Program-made: the position numbers and the translations under genes
Source: Lentzea californiensis
Lineage (GTDB): Bacteria; Actinomycetota; Actinomycetes; Mycobacteriales; Pseudonocardiaceae
Direction: 5' to 3'
NCBI RefSeq assembly: GCF_024648825.1
Contig: NZ_JANBBE010000011.1
Location: 62,001 to 126,000 of the forward strand
Length of the DNA stretch: 64,000 bases
Shown here: one piece after another, positions 45,245 to 54,084 of the stretch
Numbering within the stretch: position 1 is the first letter of the stretch
Layout of the letters: each line of letters opens with the position of its first letter
The notes under the pieces: generated by a model
What the model was told of the DNA's origin: nothing
Database searches by the model: none
Seen by the model: only the letters and a program-made list of their open reading frames with translations

Positions 45245-46156
45245 TCAGTACGAACGAGATTTCCGCCGTGACTTCTTCGATCGGGATATCATTCGCATCC
45301 CCACCAGCGCGAGCGCGAGCACTCCGATGGCGCCGAAGAAGACACCGTTGTTGTCCCCGAACACACCTTGCTCGGCGGTGCGGGTGAACCTGGTGCCCTC
45401 CGGCACGGTCGGGATCACGCCGTCGGTCGGGTTGGCCGACTGCTCGGCCGCCGGGTCACCCGTCTGTTCCGGAGTTCCGGAGTCGTTCGCGGGCGGGGGC
45501 GGTGCGAGCGGTTGTGGCGATTCCAGTCCGGCGAAGTCGACGCGACCGGTCTCCTCGAGCACCTTCATGTGGTCGAAGACGGTGATCATCGCTTGCGTGG
45601 AAAGGATGCGGATGAGCTCGTTCTTGGTGCCGGCCCTGATCTGCGCGGCGTAGGCGTAGACCTTGCCGTGCGCCGCACGGAGCCGGTTGGCGAAGACGGC
45701 GTCGAACTCGTCACCGTTCGCCGCGTCCATCTCGGCGAGAAAGCCCTTCTGCTCGTCCGAGGCCTCGGTGGGCAACGTGTGGCCGAGCAGGACGCCCGCC
45801 CGGTTCACCACGTTGTCCAGCAGCGTGTGCCCCTCGATGAGGTGCTTGCAGGCCTCTTGGATCTTGGGCTGGTCGGCCCGCTTGGCCTTGCCCTTCTCGC
45901 CCGCGGGCTTCTCCCACAACCCGGCCTGCTTGACGCGGTTCATGAAATCCCGGTCAGCCGGTCCAAGGGGCCCCCACTGCGTCTGGACGACCTCGTCGCC
46001 CTTGCCGCCGCTGTCGGGCGGCGGCGTGGAGATGGGGGTGGACGGCGTGGAGGGCTGCCCGGCAGCGGTTCCGGTGTTCAGGAGCACCGCCAGCGCACAG
46101 CCTGCCAGCGCGACCATCAGTCGCGTCGGCTTCGCCAGATCCATGGGGAGTCGCAC
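45245..46156 (-). CDS. Secreted DUF4142 protein with C-terminal anchor
   Basis: 303 residues (GTG 46156; ATG 46144 possible). A signal peptide (LMVALAGCALAVLLNTGTAAG) leads to WGPLGPADRDFMNRVKQAGLWE, a DUF4142 ferritin-like helical bundle (IQEACKHLIEGHTLLDN, NRLRAAHGKVYAYAAQIRAG). A Pro-rich linker and a C-terminal transmembrane helix (GVFFGAIGVLALALVGMRM) with a basic tail follow, as in wall-spanning anchored proteins. An 11-bp direct repeat is in its promoter region. Confidence 0.8.
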   Translation of the reverse strand: MRLPMDLAKPTRLMVALAGCALAVLLNTGTAAGQPSTPSTPISTPPPDSGGKGDEVVQTQWGPLGPADRDFMNRVKQAGLWEKPAGEKGKAKRADQPKIQEACKHLIEGHTLLDNVVNRAGVLLGHTLPTEASDEQKGFLAEMDAANGDEFDAVFANRLRAAHGKVYAYAAQIRAGTKNELIRILSTQAMITVFDHMKVLEETGRVDFAGLESPQPLAPPPPANDSGTPEQTGDPAAEQSANPTDGVIPTVPEGTRFTRTAEQGVFGDNNGVFFGAIGVLALALVGMRMISRSKKSRRKSRSY

Positions 46157-46206
46157 GAACGGGAATACGGCCAGGAATGGGAAGCCGCCTCAGTTCGAGA
46201 CGTCGC

Positions 46207-46227
46207 CGTTACCGAAACGTTATCGAA
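46207..46227. promoter_or_regulatory. Direct repeat CGTTAYCGAA x2
   Basis: CGTTACCGAA and CGTTATCGAA begin 11 bp apart between the divergent DUF4142 and SGNH genes. One helical turn spacing of direct half-sites is typical of OmpR-family regulators (MtrA-like GTTAC repeats are one possibility). Confidence 0.4.
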
Positions 46228-46282
46228 GTGGCCGCAACCCCCGCGAGGTTCTGCTCCGAATGCGCGTCATAAGGTCGTGAGC

Positions 46283-47041
46283 ATGAGCAAGCGTTTTGTG
46301 GCGTTGGGGGACTCGTTCACCGAGGGTGTGGGCGACGAAGACGCTGGTCGACCGAACGGTGTGCGGGGCTGGGCGGACCGCGTCGCCGAGGTGCTGGGGG
46401 CGGCGGACCCCGAGTTCGCCTACGCCAACCTCGCCGTGCGCGGCCGGCTGCTGCCGCAGGTGCTGGGCGAGCAGCTCGAGCGCGCCCTGGAGATGGGGCC
46501 GGACCTGGTTTCGCTCTACGCGGGCGGCAACGACCTCATGCGACCCAAGGTGGACATCGACGCGCTGATGCGCCGTTACCGCGCGGCCGTCGCGCGCCTG
46601 GCCCACGCGGGCGCGCGCGTGATCCTCTTCACCGGCGTCGACGGTGGTGACGACCCGGTGTTCCGCAAGATGCGTGGTCGCGTGGCCATCTACAACGAGC
46701 ACGTGCGCGCGATCGCCGCCGAGCACTCGTGCGTGCTGGGCGACATGTGGAACATGCGTCAGCTGCGCGACCGCCGCATGTGGTCGCCGGATCGGCTGCA
46801 CCTCAACTCGGCCGGGCACGCCGAGGTCGCGATCGCCGTCCTGGACGCTCTCGGTGTTCCGCACCCGCTGCAGCGGACCGTGCTGGGCGTGGCCCCGCTG
46901 GTCGACCGCCGCGTCCGGCGCGCGGAGGACTGGAAGTGGGCCCGCGAGCACGTCGTGCCGTGGGTGATGCGCCGGGTGCGCGGCGAGTCGTCCGGTGACG
47001 TGATCCGGCCGCGCCGTCCGGAACTGCTGCCGCCGTCGTAG
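46283..47041 (+). CDS. SGNH/GDSL hydrolase family protein
   Basis: 252 residues from ATG 46283. Block I FVALGDSFTEGVGDE holds the nucleophile Ser, block II Gly is in LAVRGRLLPQ, block III is LYAGGNDLMRP, and block V is WSPDRLHLNSAGH with the Asp-x-x-His pair. No signal peptide is present, so it is an intracellular esterase or acetylhydrolase. Substrate unknown. A KstR-like box begins two bases after the stop. Confidence 0.92.
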   Translation: MSKRFVALGDSFTEGVGDEDAGRPNGVRGWADRVAEVLGAADPEFAYANLAVRGRLLPQVLGEQLERALEMGPDLVSLYAGGNDLMRPKVDIDALMRRYRAAVARLAHAGARVILFTGVDGGDDPVFRKMRGRVAIYNEHVRAIAAEHSCVLGDMWNMRQLRDRRMWSPDRLHLNSAGHAEVAIAVLDALGVPHPLQRTVLGVAPLVDRRVRRAEDWKWAREHVVPWVMRRVRGESSGDVIRPRRPELLPPS

Positions 47042-47042
47042 G

Positions 47043-47136
47043 TAGAACGTGTTCCTTGATGCGGTTGCTCATAACGAGGTGACCGCGCTTTGGTGACGGA
47101 TCTCGCGGCGATTGTTTGCATGTAGAACGCGTTCTA
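47043..47136 (+). promoter_or_regulatory. Two KstR-like boxes upstream of ABC operon
   Basis: TAGAACGCGTTCTA at 47123-47136 is a perfect 14-bp palindrome that fits the KstR consensus TNNAACNNGTTNNA. TAGAACGTGTTCCT at 47043-47056 fits except for its last base. They lie 48 and 128 bp before the first ABC-operon gene. A TetR-family regulator, possibly KstR-like, is expected to bind here. Confidence 0.55.
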
Positions 47137-47183
47137 GAAGTTGCGTGGACCTGGATTGATGCAGAGCCCTAGCGTCAGTGCGC

Positions 47184-48578
47184 ATGCGTCGCAGGACCGC
47201 ACTGATCGCACTGACGATCTGCGCGTTGATCGCCGGATGCGGGAGCAGGCTCACCGACGAGCAACGCGCAGCGCTCGTCGTGCCGCAGGGAGGGTCGGCC
47301 GGCACTCAGGAAGGTGCGGTGACCGGCGAGGACGGCGCGGTGCCCGAAGGCACCGCGCAGCAGCCGGGCGCCGCGAACCCGCAAGAGGCCGACAAGAAGC
47401 CGAACCCGCCCGGCAGCATCGCGGGCGGCTGCCAGGGCACCGGCGGCGCCACGGACAAGGGCGTCACGGCCGGCGAGATCACGATCGCCAACATCTCCGA
47501 CATCAGCGGCCCGGTGCCCGGCATCTTCCAGTCGGCCCAGCAGGCCACCAAGGCGTTCGTCGAGTACTTCAACGCCACCCAGGGCTCGGTCTGCGGGCGC
47601 AAGCTCAAGCTCGTCTCGTTCGACTCCCGCACCGACAGCGGCGGCGACCAGCAGGCCACCTCCCAGGCCTGCGAGCAGGCCTTCGCGCTGGTCGGCTCGA
47701 TGTCGGCGTTCGACCAGGGCGGCGGACCCGCGGCCGCCGGCTGCGGAATCCCCGACCTGCGGGCCTCGACCGTCACCGCACAACGCCAGCGCACGCCCGT
47801 GAGCTTCGGTGTGGCGTCGAACGTCGTGAACCTCGTGTCGTCGGCCGGACCGGACCTGGTCAAGTCGAGCTTCCCCGGTGGCATCGGTGCGGCGGCCTAC
47901 CTGTACCTCAACGCCGACGCGAGCGCGCAGAACGCCCGCAGCATGCAGAAGGCGGCCGAGGCGCGCGGGATCAAGTTCGTCTACTCGCAGGCCATCGACA
48001 TCACCGACGTGAACTACGCGCCGTACGTGGCGAAGCTGAAGGAGACCGGTACCAAGATCGTGTACTGGATCGGCTCGGCCCAGTACGCGGTGCGGCTGCA
48101 GCAGGCCATGCGGCAGCAGGGGTACACGCCGGAGGCGTTCATCACCGACCCGTCCGCGTACGACCCGCAGTACATCAAGCAGGGCGGGGCGGCGGTCGAC
48201 GGGACCGTGGTCTACACGAACGGCGCGTTGTTCGAGGAGTCCAACGCCCAGGTGGCGCTGTACAAGCAGTGGCTGGGGCGGGTGGCGCCCGGTGCCGCGC
48301 CCTCGTACTTCGGGATGTTCGCCTGGGCCGCCGCCCGGCTGTTCGTGACCACGGCGGCGAAGGTCGGGCCGCAGCTCACCCGCAAGGCGATGGTCGAGGC
48401 GGTGCGCGGGGTGCACGACTTCACCGCCGAGGGGATGGTCGCGCCGCAGGACGTCGGCGGGAAGAGGACTTCGGCCTGCATGACGCTGGTGCGGTTGAAG
48501 GGCGGGACGTGGAGCCGGTTGGCGCCCGCGTCGGGGTACTCGTGCGGGTCGTTGATCGACACGGGGGTGGGCGGATGA
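47184..48578 (+). CDS. LIV-type ABC transporter substrate-binding lipoprotein
   Basis: 464 residues from ATG 47184 (GTG 47178 is in frame). A lipoprotein signal ends in the lipobox LIAGC. After a disordered Gly/Pro/Gln-rich stretch (to ~85), a periplasmic-binding type I fold begins: ITIANISDISGPVPGIFQSAQ, AFALVGSMSAFDQGG, IKFVYSQAIDITDVNYAPYV and TVVYTNGALFEES. The family imports branched-chain amino acids, amides or urea, and in steroid degraders possibly sterol fragments. First of six tightly coupled genes. Confidence 0.9.
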   Translation: MRRRTALIALTICALIAGCGSRLTDEQRAALVVPQGGSAGTQEGAVTGEDGAVPEGTAQQPGAANPQEADKKPNPPGSIAGGCQGTGGATDKGVTAGEITIANISDISGPVPGIFQSAQQATKAFVEYFNATQGSVCGRKLKLVSFDSRTDSGGDQQATSQACEQAFALVGSMSAFDQGGGPAAAGCGIPDLRASTVTAQRQRTPVSFGVASNVVNLVSSAGPDLVKSSFPGGIGAAAYLYLNADASAQNARSMQKAAEARGIKFVYSQAIDITDVNYAPYVAKLKETGTKIVYWIGSAQYAVRLQQAMRQQGYTPEAFITDPSAYDPQYIKQGGAAVDGTVVYTNGALFEESNAQVALYKQWLGRVAPGAAPSYFGMFAWAAARLFVTTAAKVGPQLTRKAMVEAVRGVHDFTAEGMVAPQDVGGKRTSACMTLVRLKGGTWSRLAPASGYSCGSLIDTGVGG

Positions 48579-50392
48579 CCGCTCTTCTCGCCTACACCAT
48601 CTTCGGCCTGGTCACCGGCGGCGCGTACGCCGTCGTCGCCGGCGGGCTCGTGCTGACCTACAGCACCTCCAAGGTCTTCAACGTCGGCCACGGCGCGATC
48701 GGCATGGTCATGGCGTTCCTCTACTGGGAGCTCGCCGAGAACCGCGGGCTGCCGCAGTGGCTCGCGCTGCTGCTCGTGGTCGGTGTGTGCGCGCCGCTGT
48801 TCGGGCTGGTGGTTGAGCGGTTCGTCATGCGGCGGCTCGCGGGTGCGCCGGTCGGGATCACGCTGGTGGCCGGGGTCGGGTTGCTGGTCGGGCTGATCGG
48901 GGTGGCGCAGGTCCTCTGGCCGCCGCAGGCGCGTCCGGTGCGGCCGTTCCTCGACCAGCTCGGCGTCCACATCGGACAGTCGTTCGTCAGCGGGCACGAC
49001 CTGGTGACGCTGGCCTGCGCGGTGCTCGTCGCGGGCGGGCTGTACGTGCTGCTGAACCGGACGCGGACCGGGCTCGCGATGCGGGCCTGCGTCGACGCGC
49101 CGGAGCTGGCCGCGCTTTACGGGACGCGACCGGCCAGGTTGTCGGCGCTGAGCTGGGCGATCGGGTCGGCGCTGGCGGCGCTGGGCGGGATCCTGCTGAC
49201 ACCGGTCGTGCAGCTCGACTACGTGACGATGACGTTGCTCGTGATCACCGCGTACACGGCCGCGCTGGTGGGGCGGTTGCGGAGTCTGCCGTGGACGTTC
49301 GCCGGCGCGCTCGGGCTCGGGCTGGTGCAGTCGTACGCGGTGGCGTACCTGCCGTCGTCGCCGTTCTGGATCTCCTTCCGGGCGGCGATCCCGGCGCTGC
49401 TGCTGTTCGTGGTGCTGCTGGCGATGCCGCAGTCGCCGCTGCGGATCGGTGGTGTGCGGGGCTCGCGCGGGGTGGCCGTGCCGAACGCGCTGACGACCGG
49501 TGTGGGTGCCGGGCTGTTCGCGGGGGTGGTCGTCGCGCTGGCGTTGCTGGTCGACTCGGTGGTGGCCGGACAGCTCGCGCTGGCACTGGTGTTCGGGATC
49601 GTGCTGCTGTCGATGGTCCTGCTCACCGGGTACGGCGGTGTGGTGTCGCTGGGGCAGTTCACGTTCGTCGGCGTGGGTGCGGTGACGGTGGCGCGGCTCG
49701 GCAGTCCGTCGCCGGTGACGTTGCTGATCGGGGCCGGCGTCGCGGCGGTGGTCGGGGCGCTGATCGCGTTGACGGCGCTGCGGGTCAGCGGGCTCTACCT
49801 GGCGCTGGCGACGCTGGGGTTCGCGCAGCTCATGGACAAGCTCGTGCTGCAGTCGCCCATCGCCTTCGGCGTGCGGGGCAGTCTGCAGGTGCCGAGGCTC
49901 GTCGAGTCGGCCTCCGCCCAGCTGCTGCTGGCCGCGGCCGTCTTCGCCCTGGTCGGCGTCGGCGTGCTGGCCGTCCGGCGAGGACGGCTCGGGCGGCGGA
50001 TGATCGCGGTCAAGGACAGCTCGGCGGCGTGCGCGACGCTCGGGCTGAACGTGCGCTGGATCCGGGTCTGGGTGTTCTCCCTGTCGGCGGCCATCGCGGG
50101 ACTGGCGGGCGGGTTGTTCGCGCAGCTGAGGGAGACCGTCGCGGCGAGCGACTTCCAGCTGTTCAACAACCTGCCGCTGCTGCTGTTCGCGGTGATCGCG
50201 GGCGTGACGTCGGTGTCGGGTGCGCTGCTCGGCGGGGTCCTGCTGATGCTGCTCCCCGTGCTGCAGAGCGGTTTCCCGGCGTTCGCGGGAGTGGCGGTCG
50301 TGCTGCTCGGGGTGGCGGCGGCAGGGCTCGCGCGTGAGCCCAACGGGCTGGTCGGCTGGGGTTTCCGGGCCTGGACCTGGCGGCGCGCATGA
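48575..50392 (+). CDS. Fused LivH-LivM type ABC permease
   Basis: 605 residues, ATGA overlap with the binding-protein gene. Residues ~1-285 are a LivH permease (TGGAYAVVAGGLVLTYSTSKVFNVGHGAIGM; conserved MRACVDAPELAALYG). Residues ~310-605 are LivM (LLTGYGGVVSLGQFTFVGVGAV; MIAVKDSSAACATLGLN). The two halves are normally separate heterodimer subunits; fusion fixes 1:1 stoichiometry. Around 16-18 transmembrane helices. Confidence 0.92.
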   Translation: MTALLAYTIFGLVTGGAYAVVAGGLVLTYSTSKVFNVGHGAIGMVMAFLYWELAENRGLPQWLALLLVVGVCAPLFGLVVERFVMRRLAGAPVGITLVAGVGLLVGLIGVAQVLWPPQARPVRPFLDQLGVHIGQSFVSGHDLVTLACAVLVAGGLYVLLNRTRTGLAMRACVDAPELAALYGTRPARLSALSWAIGSALAALGGILLTPVVQLDYVTMTLLVITAYTAALVGRLRSLPWTFAGALGLGLVQSYAVAYLPSSPFWISFRAAIPALLLFVVLLAMPQSPLRIGGVRGSRGVAVPNALTTGVGAGLFAGVVVALALLVDSVVAGQLALALVFGIVLLSMVLLTGYGGVVSLGQFTFVGVGAVTVARLGSPSPVTLLIGAGVAAVVGALIALTALRVSGLYLALATLGFAQLMDKLVLQSPIAFGVRGSLQVPRLVESASAQLLLAAAVFALVGVGVLAVRRGRLGRRMIAVKDSSAACATLGLNVRWIRVWVFSLSAAIAGLAGGLFAQLRETVAASDFQLFNNLPLLLFAVIAGVTSVSGALLGGVLLMLLPVLQSGFPAFAGVAVVLLGVAAAGLAREPNGLVGWGFRAWTWRRA

Positions 50393-51081
50393 GCACGTTG
50401 CGGGTGGAGGGCGTGACGGTCCGCTTCGGCGAGGTGACCGCGGTCGACGACGTGTCCCTGACCGTCGAGCCCGGCGTCACCGGGCTGATCGGACCCAACG
50501 GCGCGGGCAAGACGACGTTGTTCGACGTGATCAGCGGACTGCGCAAGCCGACGGCCGGGCGGGTGCTGCTCGGCGACGAGGACATCACCACCAGGGGACC
50601 GCACCAGCGGTCGAGGCTGGGCGTCGCGCGGACGTTCCAGCGGCTGGAGGTCTTCGGGTCGCTGACGGTCTGGGAGAACGTCGTGGTGGCGCTGGAAAGC
50701 CGCCGCCGCCCCGCGAAGCTGGCCCGGGAGCTGCTGGAACGGGTGGGGATCGCGGAGTTCGCGGGCAACCAGGCAGACACCGTCCCGACCGGTGCCGCGC
50801 GCCTGCTGGAACTGGCTCGCGCGCTCGCCACCGATCCACGCCTCCTGCTGCTGGACGAACCGTCCTCCGGCCTCGACCGGGCGGAGACCGACGAGTTCGG
50901 TGAGCTGCTGCGGCAACTGAGCGCGGAGGGTCGCTCGGTCGTGCTGGTCGAGCACGACATGGACCTCGTGATGGGTTACTGCGACCACGTGCACGTGCTG
51001 AACCTGGGACGGCTGCTGGTCTCCGGCACGCCGGACGTCGTCCGCGCGCACGACGGTGTCCGGGAGGCGTACCTCGGATGA
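50389..51081 (+). CDS. LIV-type ABC ATPase (LivG-like)
   Basis: 230 residues, ATGA overlap with the permease. Walker A GPNGAGKTTLFD, Q-loop ARTFQRLEVFGSLTVWENVV, Walker B LLLLDEPSSGLD and the switch His in LVEHDMD are intact. The ABC signature region reads PTGAARLLELARAL, where LPYGQQRRLEIARAL is usual, so the conserved Gln pair is replaced by Ala. Paired with the next ATPase. Confidence 0.92.
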   Translation: MSTLRVEGVTVRFGEVTAVDDVSLTVEPGVTGLIGPNGAGKTTLFDVISGLRKPTAGRVLLGDEDITTRGPHQRSRLGVARTFQRLEVFGSLTVWENVVVALESRRRPAKLARELLERVGIAEFAGNQADTVPTGAARLLELARALATDPRLLLLDEPSSGLDRAETDEFGELLRQLSAEGRSVVLVEHDMDLVMGYCDHVHVLNLGRLLVSGTPDVVRAHDGVREAYLG

Positions 51082-51731
51082 TCGACCTCAAGGACGTCCA
51101 CGCCGGCTACGGCCGGATCGAGGTGCTGCGCGGGGTGTCGCTGAACGTGCCGCGCGGCACCGTCACCGCGTTGCTCGGCCCGAACGGCGCCGGCAAGTCC
51201 ACCCTGGTCAAAGTCCTCAGTGGACAGATCAGGGCCACCTCCGGCCACGTCCACCTGGGCGGCGTGCACGTCAACGACGCCGCGCCCGACGAGCTCGCCC
51301 GCGCCGGCCTGTGCACGGTCCCGGAGGGCCGCGCGATCTTCCCGAACCTGACCGTGGCGGAGAACCTGAGGCTGATGCGCGGCGACGCCGAGCTGGTCTA
51401 CCGGCGGTTCCCGAAGCTCAAGGCGCGGCACGGGCAGCTCGCGGGCTCGATGTCCGGTGGCGAGCAGCAGATGCTCGCGTTCTCCCGCGCGTTGATCACC
51501 GACCCGGCCGTGCTCGTGATCGACGAGCTCTCGATGGGCCTCGCCCCGGTGATCGTCGCCGAGCTGTACGAGGTCGTGGGGGAGCTGGCGCGGTCCGGCG
51601 TCACGATGCTGATCGTCGAGCAGTTCGCCGAGACCGCCTCCGCCGTCGCCGACCAGGTCGTCGTGATGACGCACGGCGAGATCTCCGCGGACGACGACCT
51701 GGCCACCGTCTACTTCGGAGGGACGTCATGA
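51078..51731 (+). CDS. LIV-type ABC ATPase (LivF-like)
   Basis: 217 residues, ATGA overlap with the previous gene. Walker A GPNGAGKSTLVK, Q-loop EGRAIFPNLTVAENLRL, an intact signature GSMSGGEQQMLAFSRAL, Walker B VLVIDELSMGLAP and the switch His replaced in LIVEQFAET (Gln, as usual for LivF). It forms the ATPase pair with LivG. Its stop overlaps the next ATG. Confidence 0.92.
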   Translation: MIDLKDVHAGYGRIEVLRGVSLNVPRGTVTALLGPNGAGKSTLVKVLSGQIRATSGHVHLGGVHVNDAAPDELARAGLCTVPEGRAIFPNLTVAENLRLMRGDAELVYRRFPKLKARHGQLAGSMSGGEQQMLAFSRALITDPAVLVIDELSMGLAPVIVAELYEVVGELARSGVTMLIVEQFAETASAVADQVVVMTHGEISADDDLATVYFGGTS

Positions 51732-52975
51732 GGTACGCGCTCGTCCTGCTGCTCCTCCTGCTGTCCCCGGCACCCGCGAAGGCGGACATCGGCGGGTTCA
51801 CGCTGACCGCCCACGCCGCGCCGGTGTCCGTGCTGCTGCACACCGACCTGATCCCGGTGCCGGCCGAACCGCAGGGTGAAGTGCACCTGTCCTACACCCA
51901 GACGGAACTGGGCTCCGGCCCGATCGGCCGGTCGGTCGCCAGTTCGCTGTGGCCGGGCGCGGCCGTCGGCACCGGCCTGCCGCAGCTGCTCGGTTTCGCC
52001 TACCCGGTGCAGGCCAACGCGGCACACCCCGGTGGTCCGGCGGACGAGTCGAAGCCGGGCATGAAAGCCGCCGCCGGAGCCGCGAAGGCCGAGTCCTACG
52101 CGGGGGCGAAGCAGGAGGTGCCGTTCCTGCTCACCGCGGACGGGCTGTCGTCGAGCAGCGTCAGTTCGGCGGGCGCGTCCGAGGCCCGCTCGACCGCCGT
52201 CACGTCCGCGCAGACGATCTCACTGCTGGCGGGCCTGGTCGTGCTGTCGGGCGTGAAGTTCGAGTCCGTCGCCGTGAGCGACGGCAGCAAGGGGAGCGGC
52301 ACGAGCACGTTCTCGATCGCCGAGTTCACCGTGCTGGGCCAGAAGTTCCCGGTCAAGGCCCCGGACGCGCCACCGGACGGGCTACTGAAGGCGTTGGAAC
52401 CGCTGGGGGTCACCCTCACCTGGCCCACCGCCGCGACGAAGCTCGAAGGCACGGCGGCCACGTCCTCCAGCCGCGGCCTCACCCTGACCGTCGACGTGCT
52501 GGCGTTGCGCACCAGGCTCGGCCTCGGCGGCATCCTGGACGGCGTCCTGGCCCCGTTGCTGCCCAAGGAACTCGTGCCGCTGCTCAACCCGCTGCGCAAA
52601 ATGGTGGTGGTCGTCGGCGACACCGAGGCCGTCGCAAACGCTTCCGCATCAACGTCGTCGACACCGCCGGACGCACCGGCGCCGGTCGTGCCAGTGCTGC
52701 CACCCGCCACCGACACCCCGCCACCGGCGCTGGGTTCGCCTCCGGCCGCGGGCGTGACCCCACCGTCGAAGCCGGTCACGCCGGTCGCCTCCGCCCGCAC
52801 CGGGCCCCGTTCGCTGCTCGACTTCCCCGGAGTGCCGGCACTGCTGGTGCTCACCGGTCTCGGGGTCGCGGCGGCCGGAGCGTTCGGCATGAAGTCGTTC
52901 GGCACCTTCCTGCTGGGCGGCGCCCCCTGTCCCTCCGGGCACCCGACCGGTGTCCCCGACCTCCGCAACGGGTGA
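51728..52975 (+). CDS. Secreted, C-terminally anchored protein in ABC operon
   Basis: 415 residues, ATGA overlap with livF. Signal peptide (ALVLLLLLLSPAPAKA-DIG), a beta-rich ectodomain with Ser/Ala-rich stretches, a Pro-rich linker (PPATDTPPPALGSPPAAGV) and a C-terminal hydrophobic helix (PALLVLTGLGVAAAGAFGM). No family recognised. Co-translation with an importer suggests an envelope component that passes substrate to the binding protein; this is inference. Confidence 0.75.
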   Translation: MRYALVLLLLLLSPAPAKADIGGFTLTAHAAPVSVLLHTDLIPVPAEPQGEVHLSYTQTELGSGPIGRSVASSLWPGAAVGTGLPQLLGFAYPVQANAAHPGGPADESKPGMKAAAGAAKAESYAGAKQEVPFLLTADGLSSSSVSSAGASEARSTAVTSAQTISLLAGLVVLSGVKFESVAVSDGSKGSGTSTFSIAEFTVLGQKFPVKAPDAPPDGLLKALEPLGVTLTWPTAATKLEGTAATSSSRGLTLTVDVLALRTRLGLGGILDGVLAPLLPKELVPLLNPLRKMVVVVGDTEAVANASASTSSTPPDAPAPVVPVLPPATDTPPPALGSPPAAGVTPPSKPVTPVASARTGPRSLLDFPGVPALLVLTGLGVAAAGAFGMKSFGTFLLGGAPCPSGHPTGVPDLRNG

Positions 52976-52978
52976 GCG

Positions 52979-53281
52979 ATGACGATCCAGGACCGGCGCC
53001 GCGCACGGATGCGCAGCGGACTCGGGCTCGTGGGCACGATGCTGATGACCGCGGGCATCGCGGCGATCCTGTTCGCCTGGTGGGGCGTCGCGCACACCGG
53101 CTACACGTTCGAGCAGATCCCGTACGTCGTGTCGGGCGGGATCCTCGGCGTCGGGCTGATCGGGGTCGGCGGGTTCCTCTACTTCGGGTCGTGGCTGACG
53201 AAGCTCGTGGAGGAACAGCGGCAGACGACCTACGCGCTGTTGCAACTGCTGGAGGAGCGCGACCGCTCTAGCGTGCCGTGA
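52979..53281 (+). CDS. Small two-helix membrane protein in ABC operon
   Basis: 100 residues starting three bases after the anchored-protein stop. Two transmembrane helices (LGLVGTMLMTAGIAAILFAWW and IPYVVSGGILGVGLIGVGGFLYF) with basic N-terminus and a cytoplasmic helical tail (LVEEQRQTTYALLQLLEER). Last gene of the operon; overlaps the convergent methyltransferase gene by 14 bp. Function unknown. Confidence 0.75.
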   Translation: MTIQDRRRARMRSGLGLVGTMLMTAGIAAILFAWWGVAHTGYTFEQIPYVVSGGILGVGLIGVGGFLYFGSWLTKLVEEQRQTTYALLQLLEERDRSSVP

Positions 53282-54035
53282 GGGCGTAGGCGGGCAGCGG
53301 CACGTTGCCGCTCTTGCGCGAGGTCTGCCGCAGCAGTTCCTTGGCCAAGCCCTCCGGTGCTTCCCGCAACGCGATGGCGATCTCCCAGTCGGCGTCCTGC
53401 AACGCGCTGGTGTCCACGTCGGACACCCGCTCGACCACCCAGCCGGCCCGGCCGAGGGCGGCGAGCACCGTCGCACGGGTGAGCGGCGCGCGGATGTTGC
53501 CGTCGGTCTCACCCATGCGGTCCTGGGCGAGCACGGCCAGCAGGTGCGGAACCTGCCGGGGGTCTGCCGGTTCCGGGTCCCACTCGGCGAAGCAGAGCCG
53601 GGAGCCGAGCTCGCGAGCCTTCCCCAACGTCCGTTCGAGACGGTCGGCCGAGGCGAAGTACCAGGAGCAGTGGGCGAGCACGACGAGGTCGTAACCGGTT
53701 CCGACGTCGTCGGTGAGCACGTCCGTCTCGTAGCGCATGTCGATGCGCGAACCGAGCGGTCCGTCGAGCAGATGTCGCGCGGACTGGCCCACGGTGACCG
53801 GTGCGCCGTAGTCTCTTGGCGCGACATCGGTACCGACCACTGTCCCGTCCGGACCTGCGCGGTCCGCGAGCACAGCGGTCATGTCGCCTTGCCCGCACCC
53901 GATCTCCAGCACCCTGGCGCCCTCGGGGACCTGCCAGGTTTCGGCCAGTTCGAGACGGTATCCGGTCTGCGTGACCTGGATGTCCGAATCGTGTGCCGAA
54001 GCGGCCATGAGCGAGGCGATCTCTCGAGCGTTCAT
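53268..54035 (-). CDS. SAM-dependent methyltransferase
   Basis: 255 residues. Class I methyltransferase: motif I VLEIGCGQGDMTAVLADRAG, motif II region VVGTDVAP, and YDLVVLAHCSWYFASAD at motif IV. The C-terminal part (WVVERVSDVDTSALQDADW) is a substrate lobe. Substrate cannot be assigned. It is divergent from the chitinase gene, whose promoter holds the dre site, so that site may affect both. Confidence 0.85.
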   Translation of the reverse strand: MNAREIASLMAASAHDSDIQVTQTGYRLELAETWQVPEGARVLEIGCGQGDMTAVLADRAGPDGTVVGTDVAPRDYGAPVTVGQSARHLLDGPLGSRIDMRYETDVLTDDVGTGYDLVVLAHCSWYFASADRLERTLGKARELGSRLCFAEWDPEPADPRQVPHLLAVLAQDRMGETDGNIRAPLTRATVLAALGRAGWVVERVSDVDTSALQDADWEIAIALREAPEGLAKELLRQTSRKSGNVPLPAYALTAR

Positions 54036-54084
54036 CGCGTCGCAGCGTAAGAGAGCGTTCTCATCACCGCATCTGATTAGCGGT

